Shown: positions 47,501 through 57,400 of the stretch, in pieces
How the letters are laid out: the number at the start of each line of letters is the position of its first letter
Position numbering within the stretch: the stretch's first letter is position 1
Assembly (NCBI RefSeq): GCF_000003815.2
Contig: NW_023365750.1
Coordinates: 59,930 to 123,929, forward strand
Direction: 5' to 3'
DNA length: 64,000 bases
Origin: Branchiostoma floridae
Lineage: Eukaryota; Chordata; Leptocardii; Amphioxiformes; Branchiostomatidae
Made by a program: the position numbers and the translations under genes
Notes under the pieces: model-generated
The model's input: the letters and a program-made list of their open reading frames with translations, nothing else
Told to the model about the DNA's origin: nothing
Databases searched by the model: none

Positions 47501-48445
47501 CTTCGCCTTCCTCATCTCCTTCCTGACTGACTTCATCCTCCTCCAACCGGTCAAAATCATTCTGATCATCATCTTCTTCAAGCTGGTTACCAAGGTCAGT
47601 TGATTCTTGACATAGCAATGTTTCAGACCGTTTTCTGTCTTAAGTAAAAAAAAAATTATCATGAATAAATTAAATGTCTATAATGCTGTCTACCTGAAAA
47701 ACATTACTATTAAAGACTACTATAGCCGCATATCCAGCTGTAGATAGCAATTTAATTAATTATTGTTTTTATCATTAATTGGCATGATGTGTGTATGTAA
47801 TATAATCTTTGGATAACAGTATTGTAATCAGGATACGCTACACTAACGTTACCGTCGCAAAGAAGAAAGAATATGACATAGGTAAATTACATGTAGAATG
47901 TATCCAAAATTTGTTATCTTTAATTATTGTGGTAAATATATGCGAAATTCTCTTCTTATTACTTGCTTTACTTTATATTCTAGACAATGTGATATTTGAA
48001 ATTGAACTTCATACTTGACTTATGTTTTTTTTTAATTGCAACATTACTGGAAAATTGGAGTGGGCTTTAAAGGTAACAGCTGATAGTTCTGTCAGAATAA
48101 CAGTTTAACATAAAAACGTCAGATAAACAAATCTATTATAAGACCTTCTAAATTCAGCTAATGCAGGACAACTAAGACTCAAAATCTTTACTCTTCCCAT
48201 TGCTGTAGCGCACACAAGACAGGGAGGCGTCTCAGCGATCCGGCACCGGAAGTGACGTCTACTACTCCTATCCCATGGAACCCTTGCCCGTACCTCCGCC
48301 TCCGGTCCAACCTAGCGGCCATTACCAGGGGCTGAGGCCAGCGGTGTACCAGAGTCTACAAAGGCACCAGCGTACAACACCCCAACCCCAGAACTCCACT
48401 GGAGATAGAAGCGCCTTCACTATCTCGCATAATTTTTTTAAGTAG
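29516..48445 (+). CDS. Gene C: VWA-EGF-CCP(x4)-EGF-REJ-GAIN polycystin-1-like receptor without channel (spliced span)
   Basis: Exons: signal 29516-29570, linker 30475-30501, VWA 31737-32312, EGF 32685-32798, CCPs 33694-33870, 34106-34297, 35291-35467 and 35686-35868, EGF-REJ 36167-36724, REJ 37222-39240, GAIN 39562-43444, GPS-TM1 43984-44202, TM2 44646-44936, TM3 45391-45643, loop 46034-46138, TM4-5 47407-47594, tail 48209-48445. The REJ-GPS-TM order and the FTRVQR and LPWW motifs identify the polycystin-1/REJ family, plasma-membrane or ciliary receptors. Two family parts are absent: the PLAT domain between TM1 and TM2, and everything after TM5. The gene ends in a short proline-rich cytoplasmic tail with a TAG stop. 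Confidence 0.85.
29971..30334. mobile_element. CAGGG-ended MITE, hAT-like
   Basis: Ends CAGGGCTCGAATTTC and TATTTCGAACCCTG form terminal inverted repeats. Interior rich in GTGCAGGTA/TACCTGCAC palindromes. CACAC flanks both sides, possibly part of a target duplication. Sits in the first intron of gene C. Confidence 0.7.
30475..30501 (+). CDS. Gene C linker mini-exon
   Basis: 27 nt, phase 1-1, reads GFCQIPPPL then Ser across the joints; donor AT|GTAAGT. Confidence 0.75.
30601..30755. repeat. (TG)n microsatellite
   Basis: Long imperfect TG array about 100 bp after the gene C mini-exon, the same relative place as the TG-strand array of gene A. Confidence 0.92.
31737..32312 (+). CDS. Gene C VWA domain
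   Basis: [16 protein letters not shown] start with MIDAS DxSx[10 protein letters not shown] Thr and [10 protein letters not shown] Asp. Substitutions relative to the other copies include PDVLIVL, VILPAQLTRQMGIKVF and GEKSDVSQATLE. The full-length exon is open. Confidence 0.93.
32685..32798 (+). CDS. Gene C EGF module
   Basis: SKPCNPPCHADATCRLLVET then YTCKCNAGFVGNGFTCT. Six cysteines kept. One residue shorter than in A and B near the start. Confidence 0.88.
32955..33037 (+). pseudogene. Gene C CCP 1 relic
   Basis: Acceptor TTTTCAG and QCTDCTSRETV match the beginning of the first-CCP subtype with frameshifts. The frame then leaves the family and reaches TAG. The second half of the module is absent. 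Confidence 0.75.
33694..33870 (+). CDS. Gene C CCP (first intact)
   Basis: [20 protein letters not shown] start, VICNSGYDLDGVTPIRC core, SNPVGTC end. The downstream intron is homologous to that after gene D CCP 11. Confidence 0.9.
34106..34297 (+). CDS. Gene C CCP with shifted donor
   Basis: [20 protein letters not shown] start, YTCNTGYQLNGASPLTC core, SNPVPTC end. The family donor after ACA C is destroyed (CGCGGCC). The next GTAAGT lies 15 nt on, adding five residues and keeping phase 1. Confidence 0.85.
34471..34535 (+). pseudogene. CCP relic
   Basis: GACTATTTCCG where TTTCAG is expected (acceptor lost), then DTMTYVDDLN-type remains and a stop. Counterpart of the relic at 60572 in gene D. 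Confidence 0.65.
35291..35467 (+). CDS. Gene C CCP (third intact)
   Basis: [20 protein letters not shown] start, [17 protein letters not shown] core, GSWNNPTPTC end. The exon and about 110 bp of its 3' intron match gene D CCP 13. Confidence 0.9.
35686..35868 (+). CDS. Gene C CCP (fourth intact)
   Basis: [20 protein letters not shown] start, VVFTCDTGYVLNGAADTLC core, [10 protein letters not shown] end. The donor is moved 6 nt downstream (AAAAG|GTGACT) compared with the family, again in phase. Confidence 0.87.
36167..36724 (+). CDS. Gene C exon: calcium-type EGF and first REJ part
   Basis: Starts DHDECTGDTDVCPQGSTC (Ca-binding EGF start with Cys spacing to GCTYC). It continues into REJ sequence: YKWEFFPPSG, LLVPPRTLHYGLYLFRLTVT, GARRQVGVGEFTIDA and SDPDG. 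A membrane-distal REJ module typical of polycystin-1 proteins. An alternative acceptor at 36155 would add four residues in the same frame. Confidence 0.88.
37222..39240 (+). CDS. Gene C exons: remainder of REJ module (five exons)
   Basis: Exons 37222-37402, 37624-37855, about 38141-38332, 38538-38656 and 39118-39240. Readable pieces: MFTVEVSATNRISASASQVI; LRLSALCSNCRGDPNNYRYN; QYIVTSTVTDSNTGESGSA; GFSDPDLPLRYDFEY; LEIVIRVTDALGAFSV. Phases agree except at the 37855/38141 joint, where the acceptor is uncertain; using an acceptor just before CAGCAAGGCCAG keeps the frame. Confidence 0.75.
39562..43444 (+). CDS. Gene C exons: GAIN domain and first GPS half (eight exons)
   Basis: Exons 39562-39723, 40063-40188, 40657-40762, 40955-41046, 41376-41624, 41983-42198, 42550-42793 and 43308-43444. 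Segments: PPENIEELVEAVLDDVDVNN, RDRMMQILEQVQVQDVQQV, SLARSSCDGLGTRV, FTTTEPGVAFYIRVIPDVP and CLFFDESSSLWTDRGCE. Most joints are phase 0. The first exon has no GT donor in the right place. AAC|GCAAGG at 39724 keeps the frame and suggests a GC-AG intron. Confidence 0.82.
43984..44202 (+). CDS. Gene C exon: GPS cleavage motif and TM1
   Basis: CICDHLTAFAGFVAP completes the GPS with the HL/T cleavage site, then SLIALVTVCVVMALYIVAVF is TM1. Donor AGG|GTTTGA is weak. Reading through would put TGA two codons on and leave a one-helix protein. Confidence 0.9.
44646..44936 (+). CDS. Gene C exon: basic loop and TM2
   Basis: Begins with a very basic loop (REYRRQRKRENRVQQQR), then HLWISAVKPPSNHFTRVQRI and a helix CLCLLMSFMLVNIMF. 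FTRVQR is the polycystin signature just after PLAT, but the PLAT domain itself is not here nor in the 443-bp intron before it. Confidence 0.9.
45391..45643 (+). CDS. Gene C exon: TM3
   Basis: FIIGLESSLIALPINVIVVV is TM3 with the family pattern of helix and LPIN, followed by a charged cytosolic loop rich in Arg, Lys and His. Confidence 0.88.
46034..46138 (+). CDS. Gene C exon: TM3-TM4 loop
   Basis: ALKKSEDRHGVEKHGAKVAM then PYRPLPWWSVIV. LPWW is the conserved polycystin motif immediately before TM4. Phase 1 at both ends. Confidence 0.88.
46444..46526. repeat. Nested inverted repeat
   Basis: TTGTTCACGGA...TCCGTGAACAA outside and CTAGTCTC...GAGACTAG inside, 83 bp in all. A hairpin-forming sequence in a gene C intron. 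Confidence 0.8.
46672..47406 (+). repeat. Tandem copies of the TM4 exon start, five plus a partial
   Basis: Units of 122-136 bp with acceptor-bearing starts at 46769, 46899, 47022, 47149 and 47271, and a partial unit at 46672-46764. Each carries CCCTACAG plus the beginning of the TM4 exon and a shared intronic stretch TAGTTACATGTAACATATC. All five terminate in frame if read as a last exon. The genuine exon follows at 47407. Confidence 0.9.
47407..47594 (+). CDS. Gene C exon: TM4 and TM5
   Basis: AWFLVAAIVIVSGAFTVLYG is TM4; AWLFAFLISFLTDFILLQPV and KIILIIIFFKLVTK form TM5. Matches the polycystin segment W...S...D..L.QP.K. Only this last copy of the tandem series continues to a usable donor (AAG|GTCAGT). 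Confidence 0.88.
48209..48445 (+). CDS. Gene C last exon: proline-rich cytoplasmic tail
   Basis: RTQDREASQRSGTGSDVYYS, then PLPVPPPPVQPSGHYQG, ending SHNFFK and TAG. The start RTQD... follows TM5 in phase 0. No polycystin channel exons (the extracellular TOP loop or pore helices) are found before gene D begins. Confidence 0.8.
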   Translation, partial: RTQDREASQRSGTGSDVYYSYPMEPLPVPPPPVQPSGHYQGLRPAVYQSLQRHQRTTPQPQNSTGDRSAFTISHNFFK

Positions 48446-49026
48446 ATGCTAAAAGACAATGGTGTCAACAGACAGTAATGTTACCCTATCACTTCAGGAG
48501 GATAACATATAAGAAGAATGGTCAACGTGTATATCATTATGTATTGTGTTAATCTACATCAATAGATTTTACGTATAAGCAGCTATTGTGCGTACAAATG
48601 TATATTATCCATAATACATGACGAAATCATGCCTATTTCAGACAAAAAACAGATTAACGTACTTCCTCTCTTTTTTATCTCTCTTTATCTATCCCACTCT
48701 CTATCAAACACACACGAAATGACAATCATTATCCTTCTTTTGATATAAGAGTCATATTTGTCAAGTACAAGAAAGTTAAGACTAGTATCTCTACAATCTA
48801 AAACTATTGCACATGCAGTGATAAAAAGTACATGTGTCCCCTATACACTCACATGGGTAATGATAATGATACAATTTTCAAGCAAAGGAAGTTAAGACTA
48901 GTGTTTCTACGATCAGAGGTACTGCACATTGTTAAAACATGTCTTCGTCCTTTCAGATCTTTACATGTTATATATACAATTGTTATATATACATGGTTTT
49001 CATGATTGCCATTGACTAATGGTTAC

Positions 49027-49033
49027 AAATAAA
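49027..49033 (+). terminator. Candidate polyadenylation signal for gene C
   Basis: AAATAAA about 580 bp after the stop is the first such signal I see downstream. Position is plausible but unverified. Confidence 0.35.
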
Positions 49034-49191
49034 AAAATTATGATTTACAGTCAATATATATTTTTCATAACAATGGATAGTACAGTAACCAGAGACGTAA
49101 AAGGCATTTGTTATAGCATCGTTAATTCTTTTGAGGAAATAGTTTTGAGGAAAATACAAGTGGTGAATATTTCAATATTTGTGATAGTATC

Positions 49192-49600
49192 TTAACATAC
49201 ACACCAGTGTGCATTCTTAATATCCACAGTTATATCATCTACTGCTAAGATAAAAATGAGTGCCGATACAGGACATCCCTGACGGATACCTTTGTTGAGA
49301 GTAAAGGATTCAGACATCCAGCCTTGATTTATAATATTACTGCTGATGTCATTGTAAATGCATTGCATGGCATAGATAAAGACAGGGACGAAGTCATTTT
49401 TAATAATTACACATGAATTTACTATTAATAGATTCAAATGCTTTAGCAAAGTCCAAATTAATTATGACAGCTTCGTTTAAGTTTTGAGTTTCTTTGCAAT
49501 CAATACTGTATTTAATCAGGCGCACATTTTGTCCAATAAACCTTCCTTTGATATATTCAGTTTTGTTGTCATTGTACATCAACTTGTGCAGTACTTTTTC
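49192..49600 (-). mobile_element. LINE reverse-transcriptase relic
   Basis: Two overlapping frames encode INLDFAKAFESINSKF and then LNKGIRQGCPVSALIFILAV, the fingers and palm motifs of a non-LTR retrotransposon reverse transcriptase (L1/Tx1-like from the GIRQGCP block). A frameshift separates them. The catalytic YADD block and both element ends are missing. Confidence 0.8.
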
Positions 49601-51133
49601 AGGCTGTTTTTATGTATTTATATGTAGTATAGGTGGGGTCATAAAAGCATGTATATGAAGTCCATAGTAGTTGCATTTTTTTCATACGAAATTGTTTGCC
49701 CAGCATGAACGTCGTGGGGCATCTCAATCGTTTTGTGAAAGTTTTAGGTACATATGGTATTGCCTCTAATGGCTTGTCCCATTTCGGCTCGCCACGCCAT
49801 ATTTCCCGTCGCCGCAGCTCGACGCCGCCATTTTGAATATCCCGCTTAACTTTGTCAAGTGATCCAGGCAACGGTTGGTCGTTTTTCTTAAAAAGGCTGC
49901 GTCTCCTGTAAGATTTCACGTACTAATTCGTGCGAACAACAAAGTGTAACATGTACATGTTTAGGCATCTGATTATAAGGCGAGCTTTTAACCAAACGGT
50001 GATTATGCTGCGCTTTGCTGCGATCTTAAACACACGAAGGGTATGACATTCGTTGACAGCTCTGTACAATAGCTTTGTTGTCTGCGTTCGCCGCCATACA
50101 GACATTATGCACGGTTGACTGCCGAAATGTATTATGAACGACCATGTGACTTGTAAGACAACACGTGTTAATAGTCACATACCATTCAACAGCAAACATG
50201 TTGCGAGTTGAAACACGAAAGACTTTGTACGGTATGGTGTAGAAAACGCTGTTACTGTGTTGTTGTGTCTTCAACTGGAAACAATGACTCACGTACCATG
50301 TGGTGACCTGTATTGATGTTTGATAAACAATGCGTTAGAGCGCCTGTGGGATGTTCTCATGAGGCCAAGTGAAGGATATGTAGTGGATGACAGCTATACA
50401 CATTTGACACACATGGGAACAAGATAAACAAATGAAAAATAGTGATGAAATGCGGTATGGAAACAGAAACGATGGTGGGAGATGAAAGAGGTGAAACAGA
50501 AATAGTAAACACTAATAACTTAATAACTAAGGAAAACATAAAAGATTGGACAATAACTGCTCTGTCACTCCTTCAGCCACTTACTTTAAATGTCCCGTTT
50601 TCTGTGAAATGTTTATATTTTTCGCCTGTTTTTAGTATGCGCCGTGTGGAAATGTAATATGCATACAAATACAGACATACACAAACATATACACACTCAC
50701 ATCCACACCTGCATGCAAATATAGTATTACACTCTTACACACACACCAAACACCTACATATACCCTCTAATAAACATACTGCTTATATGCGTGTATGCAC
50801 ATACGATCTTCACAGGTTCATCGGGCCAGTAAATCAGTGAAAAGTATCAAACTTTGGAAATCCTTAAACAGTAATGTCATTGTTGTACAGAAATAATTTT
50901 GAGTCATGTACACTGTAAACAAGCTTCTTTCACCTTTGAACTTTGACCCCGAGTAATGTTGACGGAAGAACCTGTAAACTTCAAGTTTTCTCACAGGAGA
51001 TGCTGGTGTACTAATTGGACGTCACCGCAAATAACTGAATTGTGACTTCACTTTTTTGGCGTCAGGACGTCAATTCCTAAGTAAACGTAAAACTATATTT
51101 GAAAATATCAAATATGCTACACAAACAAATCAA
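49601..51133. other. Intergenic DNA upstream of gene D
   Basis: No recognised gene. An open frame at 49919-49599 (minus) has no domain that I know. From about 50400 onward the sequence is homologous to 28540-29210 upstream of gene C, so the C and D leaders were copied together with about 1 kb of flank. Confidence 0.6.
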
Positions 51134-51285
51134 ATAGTGTGATGACCCTGAAGAGGCCCGGGGCGTCTGCCGATTCAATACGAAGTTATGTGACCCCATG
51201 ACTTTCAGATTTAGGCACATAATTTAGCCAGGTATGTAAAGGTTACACAAGGAAACGGCGCGCGTTCACATGCAGGTTTGTATAT
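51134..51285 (+). promoter_or_regulatory. Conserved promoter-proximal block, gene D
   Basis: GATGACCCTGAAGAGGCCC, GTTATGTGACCCC, AGGCACATAATTTAGCCAGG and AAGGAAACGGCGCGCGTTCA, about 147 bp before the ATG. Confidence 0.65.
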
Positions 51286-51431
51286 TCACGTTTCCTGAAG
51301 AAGACGCTGTTCTTGCGTGATTGTACGTCTTTAGACAAGGCCCACCTTTCCAGTTGGACTTACATCTTTAAAGTTGTGGGGATATATTTTAAGAAGGCGA
51401 TCTTAGTTATGGTCTCTTGTACGACTGCACA

Positions 51432-51486
51432 ATGAAGTTTGCCCTGGGGATAGTTGGCGCACTCATGGTGGCTAATTTTAGCCTGG
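51432..51486 (+). CDS. Gene D signal-peptide exon
   Basis: [19 protein letters not shown], donor CTGG|GTAAGT. Closest to the inferred ancestral form of the decayed gene B exon. Confidence 0.9.
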
Positions 51487-54400
51487 GTAAGTACAAATGT
51501 GTTTACTAACTTTTGTCAACTGTGCTAAATCTCACCTTGTTTTTAAATGTATACAACTTTGTGAATACGGTTTCGATTGTTTGGAGTCCTGTGGCAATCC
51601 TTTGTCTCAAATCCAATACGTAAGCTACAGTCTTTTATGCAGTCGACCATTTTGTAGTTTGCGGGCATAATGTCCGCAATCAATACCTGATCCCGTTTAG
51701 TACAGTTTGCCACGCCCTGGCATTTTGTCGTCTTAGAAAGACTTTCCACGTCAATTTTGTGGCATCTATGAATGTTTCTTACATAATCCAGTTATCTGTG
51801 AACGGATTGTTTTAGTCGGTGGGTGGTTTTGCTCTAGCCAACTTTTAAAACTACATGAAATTAGTAAATTTCGTAAAATATGCCTTTTAGAAACCCGTTG
51901 CCATGGCTTTAACCATTTCTGGATAGTTAAAGGCCTCATAATACAGTATTTATGGGCGACTCCCGTGAGCGAAAGTATGTCGGGTATAAAGTAGTGCCTC
52001 ACAGTGCTTGCAAAGGCCGTAATTATTCTTCCGTGCACATCAGTGAGGTGGAAACTGTGTTGAATGTTAGAGGAATACATCAGTTTTGGGACTGTGTAAG
52101 TTGGCTAGCGATGCTTGTTCTGCCGGCGTGAATTTGCGCCTTTATACTATACCGGGCACTGCCTTTGCGTTGCCTGCAGTTCCATGACCTCCGCTGGGGG
52201 TCAAATCAAAGTGTCTTTTAAAAGAACGAGCCGGGAAATCTCTGCTCATTTTCAGATATTCGTGTAGGTTGTGTCCTGCACTTCAATACATTAAATTCCT
52301 GTTATTTGTTTCTGCACCCTACTATAAATTCTGATGCGTTACGTGCAAACGTTCCAGAGTGTCTTGTAGGATCTAAAATCCAAGTGCAAGACCATCTTTA
52401 CGTCTTCCGGACCGGATCATCTAATTGTACACAATGCAAGTATGCATCGATTTCAGCTAACACAGTCACACTGGTAACTCGGGCGTAGCGGAATACGCCG
52501 TATCGAAGTTAATTTTAATATAGGCGTAATTTATAATGGTTACATTTAAGATAGCACTATCATCATCTGTTACGTAATGAAGATTAATCAGTTAAATTTA
52601 TTCGCTTTTTTACAGCTTTCCACGATTTTCAACAGATTCCACCTCCATTGGGTAAGTGCCGCAATGCTTCATGTCTAGTAATATCGCGGTGCTTTATATG
52701 CGAAGACGGTTAACCTTATTCAGACCGGGTTAACCCTATTTGGTTCAAGGTTGGCTAAAAAAAGCCCGGTCTAAATATGGTTAAGTAATGTGCTGTGCTG
52801 TACTGACCTTTCAGCTTCTAACGGATGCTATAGTAATCTTCAAATTAAAGTCATAAAGATATAAACAACATGAGATTCTTCGATCTCATTAAAGTAATTG
52901 CCTTTAAATCTTTGCCATTTTTCAGTCATTCCACGAAAAAAAAGGCTTGTAACAAAACTTTCTGACTGCCCTAGCTAATACGACTATTTTCATTGTAATT
53001 ATCAGTGGCCGTCTTGTAACGCTTCTTTTAATTATATATACCGATATCGGTGATGTTTTTAAGCAAAAGATGTGCTGTAATAGTTTTTTCAAGGCACGCC
53101 ATGAACGACGTCAAACATTTCGTATTTTCTTCAGCCACCACCTGTCCTTATCCAGTAGACCTGGTCTTCCTCCTGGACAGTTCGGAGAGTTTCAGGACGA
53201 GCGGTTTCGAGGATGCAAAAAGCTTCATCCAGAAAGTAGCCAACTATTTTACACTCGGAGAAAATGACACAAGGGTCGGCGTTGTCACGTACAGCAACCG
53301 CGACGCGCAGAACACATGGGTGAAGCTGAATGAAAATTACACCAGAGTTGAGCTCTTAACTGAGATTCGCAACATTCCTTACGACAGAGGTCACACCTAC
53401 ACTGGACTTGGTCTCGATCACGTGCGTAATAACTCATTTCTTGAGGTAAACGGCCGGCGGAATTATACTCTCGACTTTTTGATCGTTATTACCGACGATG
53501 AGTCCGAGGATGACGTGATCCGTCCGGCACAGTTGGTACGACAGATGGGCATCACCGTGTTCGTTGTTGGAGTTGGCCAGGAAAGCGACTTAAGTCAAGC
53601 TACTCTAGAGACTATTGCTGGTACTCCAGACAGGGTATTCAGGCTGACGGACCATGATTTCCTTGTGGATGACGAGCACCCCAAATTTATAAGGGAGTCG
53701 ATATGTAACGGTGAGTTCTACCTAATGTCCTATTTTCTTTATATGCCTTGCCAATATACTTAAACATGTAGTTTTAAAGGTACAGCCATTACTCAACGGA
53801 GTCTGTAACCGGTTAAGAGCAATGTATTTGTTTTCATATTTAAAAAATATGTTCACTTTTTTGCATATTAATAAAGTTGTGTATAAAGATACATACTTTA
53901 AAAGCCTTTTCATTTACATGAAACAAATCTAAAGATGGGATTAAATCTAAACATTACAACACAAAAAGAACCGTACAAAAAAGTAGAGTAGTCGAATTTT
54001 GTACAAAAACGAATTACAGATATATTTAATTTAAAACATATATATTTAAAACAGCTGACATTCCTTTTCAGCGAGTAACCTGTGCGTCCCATCCCCGTGT
54101 CACACCAACGCCACCTGCCGACTGTTTGGGAGAACCCTCACGTGCACGTGTAACGTGGGATTCGTTAGAGACGGCCGTGTCACCTGCACAGGTTCGTCAC
54201 GATCCTTCAAATACTGTTGATATTAATTTATTTTGCAGTCTGCTATATCTTGTTATTGCACAACGTCAAATAAAGCAGGTCAGATATTTAGAATAATTAT
54301 TTTGAACGGTTTGCTTTCTATTACTAATCTAAGATTTATCAATGTGTTCTTTATGTCCAGTTGTACAATGTCCTGCCCTGACGGCACCAGCGAACGGTTC

Positions 54401-57400
54401 GCTGTCTACAAACAGACGTCAGTACCAGGATCAGGTCACCTTCACCTGTAACACCGGGTACAACCTGGCCGGTCATACCAGCCTTACCTGTCTTGTAACT
54501 GGTGCCTGGAGTGCAAGTCCGCCGATATGTAACCGTAAGTAAACATATGCATGTTGTTAATTTGTACACATCCCCCATGGAATAACTGGTGTTGTCCATT
54601 CCAGCTGTACGCTACTCAGGAGAAGGCAAGCACAGTGTCTTTAATCGCAAGACTGATAGAGGGCGTTTCTTCTTGTATTTTCCATTTCAGCCATCCAATG
54701 TCCGGCTCAGACTGCGCCAGCTAACGGAGCGATAAGTCCTGCTGCCGGACCGTACAACTACCAGGTAACCGTCAGCTACACCTGCAACACGGGATACGTA
54801 CGGAACGGTGCTACTGGTGCCACGTGCCAAGCTGACGGAACATGGAGTAACCCTGTTCATACATGCACACGTAAGATGACTTTCAAGATCATATGTGCTA
54901 GCTGTGTTCACGAAAGTGTATTATACTGACACTTATCAGACGATTAAGAGAGCAATGAAGGCACATTTTGTGTTTAGTTAAAGCATTATAGACGGTCATA
55001 GATTCAAACCAGTTGCTTTTTTTTCTTATAAGCACAGAAATAATTCCATTATGAGATCCACGTGATAAAATGTTATTGAAAATTTCAGCCAGACAGTGTC
55101 CGGCGTTGACAGCCCCAGCTAACGGAGCTCGGTCACCTACTACCGGTTCAAACTTCTACATAAACACGATATCGTTCACCTGTAACTCGGGATATCAACT
55201 AACCGGAAACTCTCCTTTAACGTGCCAAGCTGACGGAACATGGAGCAACACTGTTCCAACATGCGCACGTAAGTTGAAATTGACACTCATATACACAGAC
55301 CATTTCTAGCAAAATGTAGCTATGTAGATACCTGCACTATGGTAGTTAGAGCCTATTAAAAGTGAGCGACCGAAGCGAACTCCTACCAGGACACGGTTAC
55401 GTTCACCTGTAGTTTGGGGGAACGGAGTCTTATATATATATACTGTCCAGCAATGTCCATCTAATTGTTGTATACATATACAGTATTCAGAAGATGATAT
55501 TTAGACACAATCCGTTCGTCGACGTCAATAGGCGTCTATCTGCGCATATTCATGTTATAATAGATAAATAGTAATAATAAAATGTTTTGATCATTTCAGG
55601 TATACAATGTCCGGCGTTGACGGCCCCAACAAATGGAATTCGGACACCCGCGACCGGAGCGAACCTTTACCAGGACACGATCACCTTCAGCTGTAACAAC
55701 GGCTATGTTCGGGTCGGGGATTTTGACACCAGGTGCCAAGCTAACGGGCAGTGGTCCAATCCCGTCCCAACATGCACACGTAAGATGTTTTGACAAACAA
55801 CTACGTATACACTATAGTAATGAGAGCAGAGGAACTCGAATGGCCCCTCAGATCGGTGCATTATATATAGGATGGTATGCAAACAGACGTGATAAATGAT
55901 GAAAAAATGTTGAAAAAAGAAAGAAAGTGCATATCAGCACAAGTTAGAACTCAAACCCTGAAGCCTAATATACGAGGGTGCCAATTAGTCCTCAATACCC
56001 AAAAATAATAAGCACAACATATGTGGGTCGAGTTCCCATGCCGTAAATTCTTTCTCATTAACAAAAAAAAATGTCAAAATGTTTGATAATGATTCTCTTC
56101 CTATTTCACGCAAGTGGGTGTCTGACTTCCAGCAGTGCAAATTGACCTGCACACCTCAGGTCGCAGCCACGTTTTTTGTCCTTCTCCCTTATCTAACGAT
56201 ACTGGGTGTCACTTGCAAAGTAATGATCACACTACTTTGAATTTTTGTACACATTCATATACGACTTTATACTTGACATCTATGTATATGCTTAACCCTA
56301 TTCAGACTGGGCTTTTTTGGTCATCCCTGGACCGGGGGGGGGGCTTTTGAAGCCCTCCACTTCTAAGTCCTCTAACTCTTAAACAACGTACCGTAAGGCC
56401 ACCAAATTTTCAGGAAATGATATCGACATAATATCTGACACGTATTTGACGTTTGACGTTACGTTGACGTTAAATGACGTAATTATGACGTCATCAATTT
56501 GATTATATTAGCCGGACCCATGAAAACAGGGTATTCTCAGAAAACTTCAAGTTATACTACAAAAAATGTAACAACAAGTGCAGATAACAGAATAATAATG
56601 TTTATGACGACTTGTATTGCCAATAGCAACATGGATGACGTCATAATGACGTCCATCCGCAATCTCATAGCCTCTCGTNNNNNNNNNNNNNNNNNNNNNN
56701 NNNNNNNNNNNNNNNNNNNNNNNNNNNNNNNNNNNNNNNNNNNNNNNNNNNNNNNNNNNNNNNNNNNNNNNNNNNNNNCCTTCAAAGGCCCCCCCCCCCC
56801 CCCCCCCGGTCTGAATAGGGTTAAATATTTGAGTTGTGCCTATTATTTCTGGGTGAGGCCGTGGACTTATTGATCGCCCCTCGTTTATTTGCACCCACGC
56901 CATTGAACATCACTTTGTGCACAGAGCGTGCTAGTAAATATACCAGATAACTACCTTAACATTGTACGAGATGGAAATTAGCAATGGGGAAAGCATCTCA
57001 TGAGTTGGCAAAAGACATTGCTCTGTATACCTTTTCCTCAAAAGGTTTTTGAACAAGTCTGTTAAAACATTTCAGCCAGGCAATGTCCGGCGTTGACCCC
57101 TCCAGCAAACGGAGCACTGAGTTCCGCCGGGTCATACTTCTACCCGAACCAGGTTACAGTCACCTGTAACTCGGGATACCAAAGAAACGGAGTCTCTCCT
57201 GTGACGTGCCAAGCTGACGGAACATGGAGCAACCCTGTCCCAACATGCACACGTAAGATGAGTTTGAACATATTATTACCAGTAATTGCCAGCAAAAATG
57301 TAGTTTTCAGAGGCAAAAATTCTAATAGCGAGAAAATATTAAGAAAGGTTGCCACTCTCAGTATTGAAATGCTGGAAAAATGACGACTATAATCCAATTG

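Noticed and set aside
49599-49919. Minus-strand open frame of 106 residues next to the LINE relic
   Set aside because: No recognisable domain or retroelement motif; may be part of a transposon, but I cannot support a gene call.
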